A stretch of DNA of 5,332 nt from a bacterium (GTDB taxonomy: Bacteria > Vulcanimicrobiota > Vulcanimicrobiia > Vulcanimicrobiales > SCRA01). The first letter of the stretch is position 1; each line of letters opens with the position of its first letter. The translations under genes were made by a program, and so were the position numbers. Shown here in pieces: positions 4,829 through 5,332 of the stretch. The stretch spans positions 1 to 5,332 of the forward strand of contig JAGWST010000450.1 of assembly GCA_028869325.1 (NCBI GenBank). The letters run 5' to 3'. The notes under the pieces were generated by a model, which was given only the letters and a program-made list of their open reading frames with translations, had not been told where the DNA came from and did not search any database.

Positions 4829-5332
4829 ATGATGAATCCCACCAGCGCTATCGATCTCGTTGCCCTCGATCTCGACGGCACCCTGCTCTCCTCGGATGAA
4901 GAGATCAGCCCGCGCAATCGCCGCGCCATCGGCGCGCTGCTGGCGGCCGGCATTCGCGTCGTGATCGTGACCGGGCGCGGGCTCGACACGCCGGCGCGCA
5001 TCGCGCGCGAGCTGGACATCGACCACTTTCCGCTCATCTGCTGCCATGGCGCGCTGACGCGCGATTTGGCCACCGGCAAGACGCTGGGGCACATCCCCGT
5101 GCCGCTCATCCACGCCAAGCCCGTAGTCGAGTTTGCCGAGCGCGAGCGCCTGCCCGTCGCGCTCTACTCCGACGGCTCGTTCTGGCGCCTGGAGAGGCAG
5201 CGGCCGTTCGTGATCGACATGACGGGGCCCGGCTGGCGTACGACGGCGACCTTCACCACGCTGCTCGGGCGGCCCCCGACGTTCATCCGCTTTCTTGGCC
5301 GTGAAGCAGCCGACGCCGTGCGCGAGCGTTTC
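4829..5332 (+). CDS. Cof-type HAD-superfamily phosphatase, N-terminal part, cut by window edge
   Basis: This is a cytosolic haloacid-dehalogenase hydrolase of the Cof/YidA type (IIB, with a C2 cap); members remove phosphate from sugar phosphates, nucleotides or flavin mononucleotide. The first 168 codons of an expected ~270 are present. Motif I is L13-D14-L-D16-G-T-L-L, with D14 as the nucleophile and D16 as the acid/base. Motif II is the threonine T48 in VVIVTGRG. Between them, SSDEEISPRNRRAI (21-34) is the usual segment before the first core helix. After ELDIDHFPLI the family typically has NGA; here it is CCHGAL, with His in place of Asn. The cap domain begins around residue 85 and motifs III and IV lie beyond the edge. 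Two adjacent ATGs (4829 and 4832) are possible starts and neither has a clear Shine-Dalgarno. The gene is divergent from the ADP-ribosylglycohydrolase-like gene. The substrate cannot be assigned. Confidence 0.9.
   Translation, partial: MMNPTSAIDLVALDLDGTLLSSDEEISPRNRRAIGALLAAGIRVVIVTGRGLDTPARIARELDIDHFPLICCHGALTRDLATGKTLGHIPVPLIHAKPVVEFAERERLPVALYSDGSFWRLERQRPFVIDMTGPGWRTTATFTTLLGRPPTFIRFLGREAADAVRERF

Noticed and set aside
3948..4832. Plus-strand open frame (294 codons) opposite the ADP-ribosylglycohydrolase-like gene
   Set aside because: The composition is low-complexity Gly/Arg/Ala/Gln with no motifs, while the minus strand gives a recognisable family pattern and a proper start.
4036..5118. 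Minus-strand open frame (360 codons) crossing the divergent intergenic region and the HAD gene
   Set aside because: It crosses two real genes in the wrong frame. Its sequence is Arg/Gly/Pro-rich with no domain.

Overview
The window comes from a high-GC bacterial chromosome; G+C looks like roughly two thirds by eye, and third codon positions are mostly G or C. That bias explains the long antisense open frames opposite several genes. There are no tRNA, rRNA, IS, phage or CRISPR signatures. The phylum cannot be fixed from the sequence. The gene mix (a single PhoU, a YetF/DUF421 protein, short-chain 3-hydroxyacyl-CoA dehydrogenase, Cof-type HAD phosphatase) is compatible with several high-GC phyla.

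Layout: (1) positions 1-635, minus strand: the N-terminal ~211 codons of a 3-hydroxybutyryl-CoA dehydrogenase that runs off the left edge. (2) Positions 636-783: a divergent intergenic region with a perfect 8-bp inverted repeat over a -10-like element. (3) Positions 784-1416, plus strand: PhoU. Its stop codon interlocks with that of the convergent next gene in a shared CTAG. (4) Positions 1413-4727, minus strand: four genes in two translationally coupled pairs. Reading 5' to 3', these are an ADP-ribosylglycohydrolase-like protein, a small secreted protein (ATGA overlap), a gap of about 130 bp with a nested inverted repeat and a strong ribosome-binding site, an uncharacterised ATP-grasp-like protein, and a YetF/DUF421 membrane protein (ATGA overlap). 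(5) Positions 4728-4828: a second divergent intergenic region. (6) Positions 4829-5332, plus strand: the first 168 codons of a Cof-type HAD phosphatase, cut by the right edge.

How the genes relate: the dehydrogenase (fatty acid or butanoate metabolism), PhoU (phosphate signalling) and the HAD phosphatase look like ordinary housekeeping neighbours. The minus-strand cluster is the least understood part. Its first gene keeps the ADP-ribosylglycohydrolase scaffold at both ends but appears to have lost the aspartates of both metal-binding motifs, so it may be a pseudoenzyme. It is coupled to a signal-peptide protein of unknown function. The ATP-grasp-like protein coupled to the YetF-type membrane protein is a second functionally unassigned pair. 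No stretch longer than about 150 bp lacks a gene.
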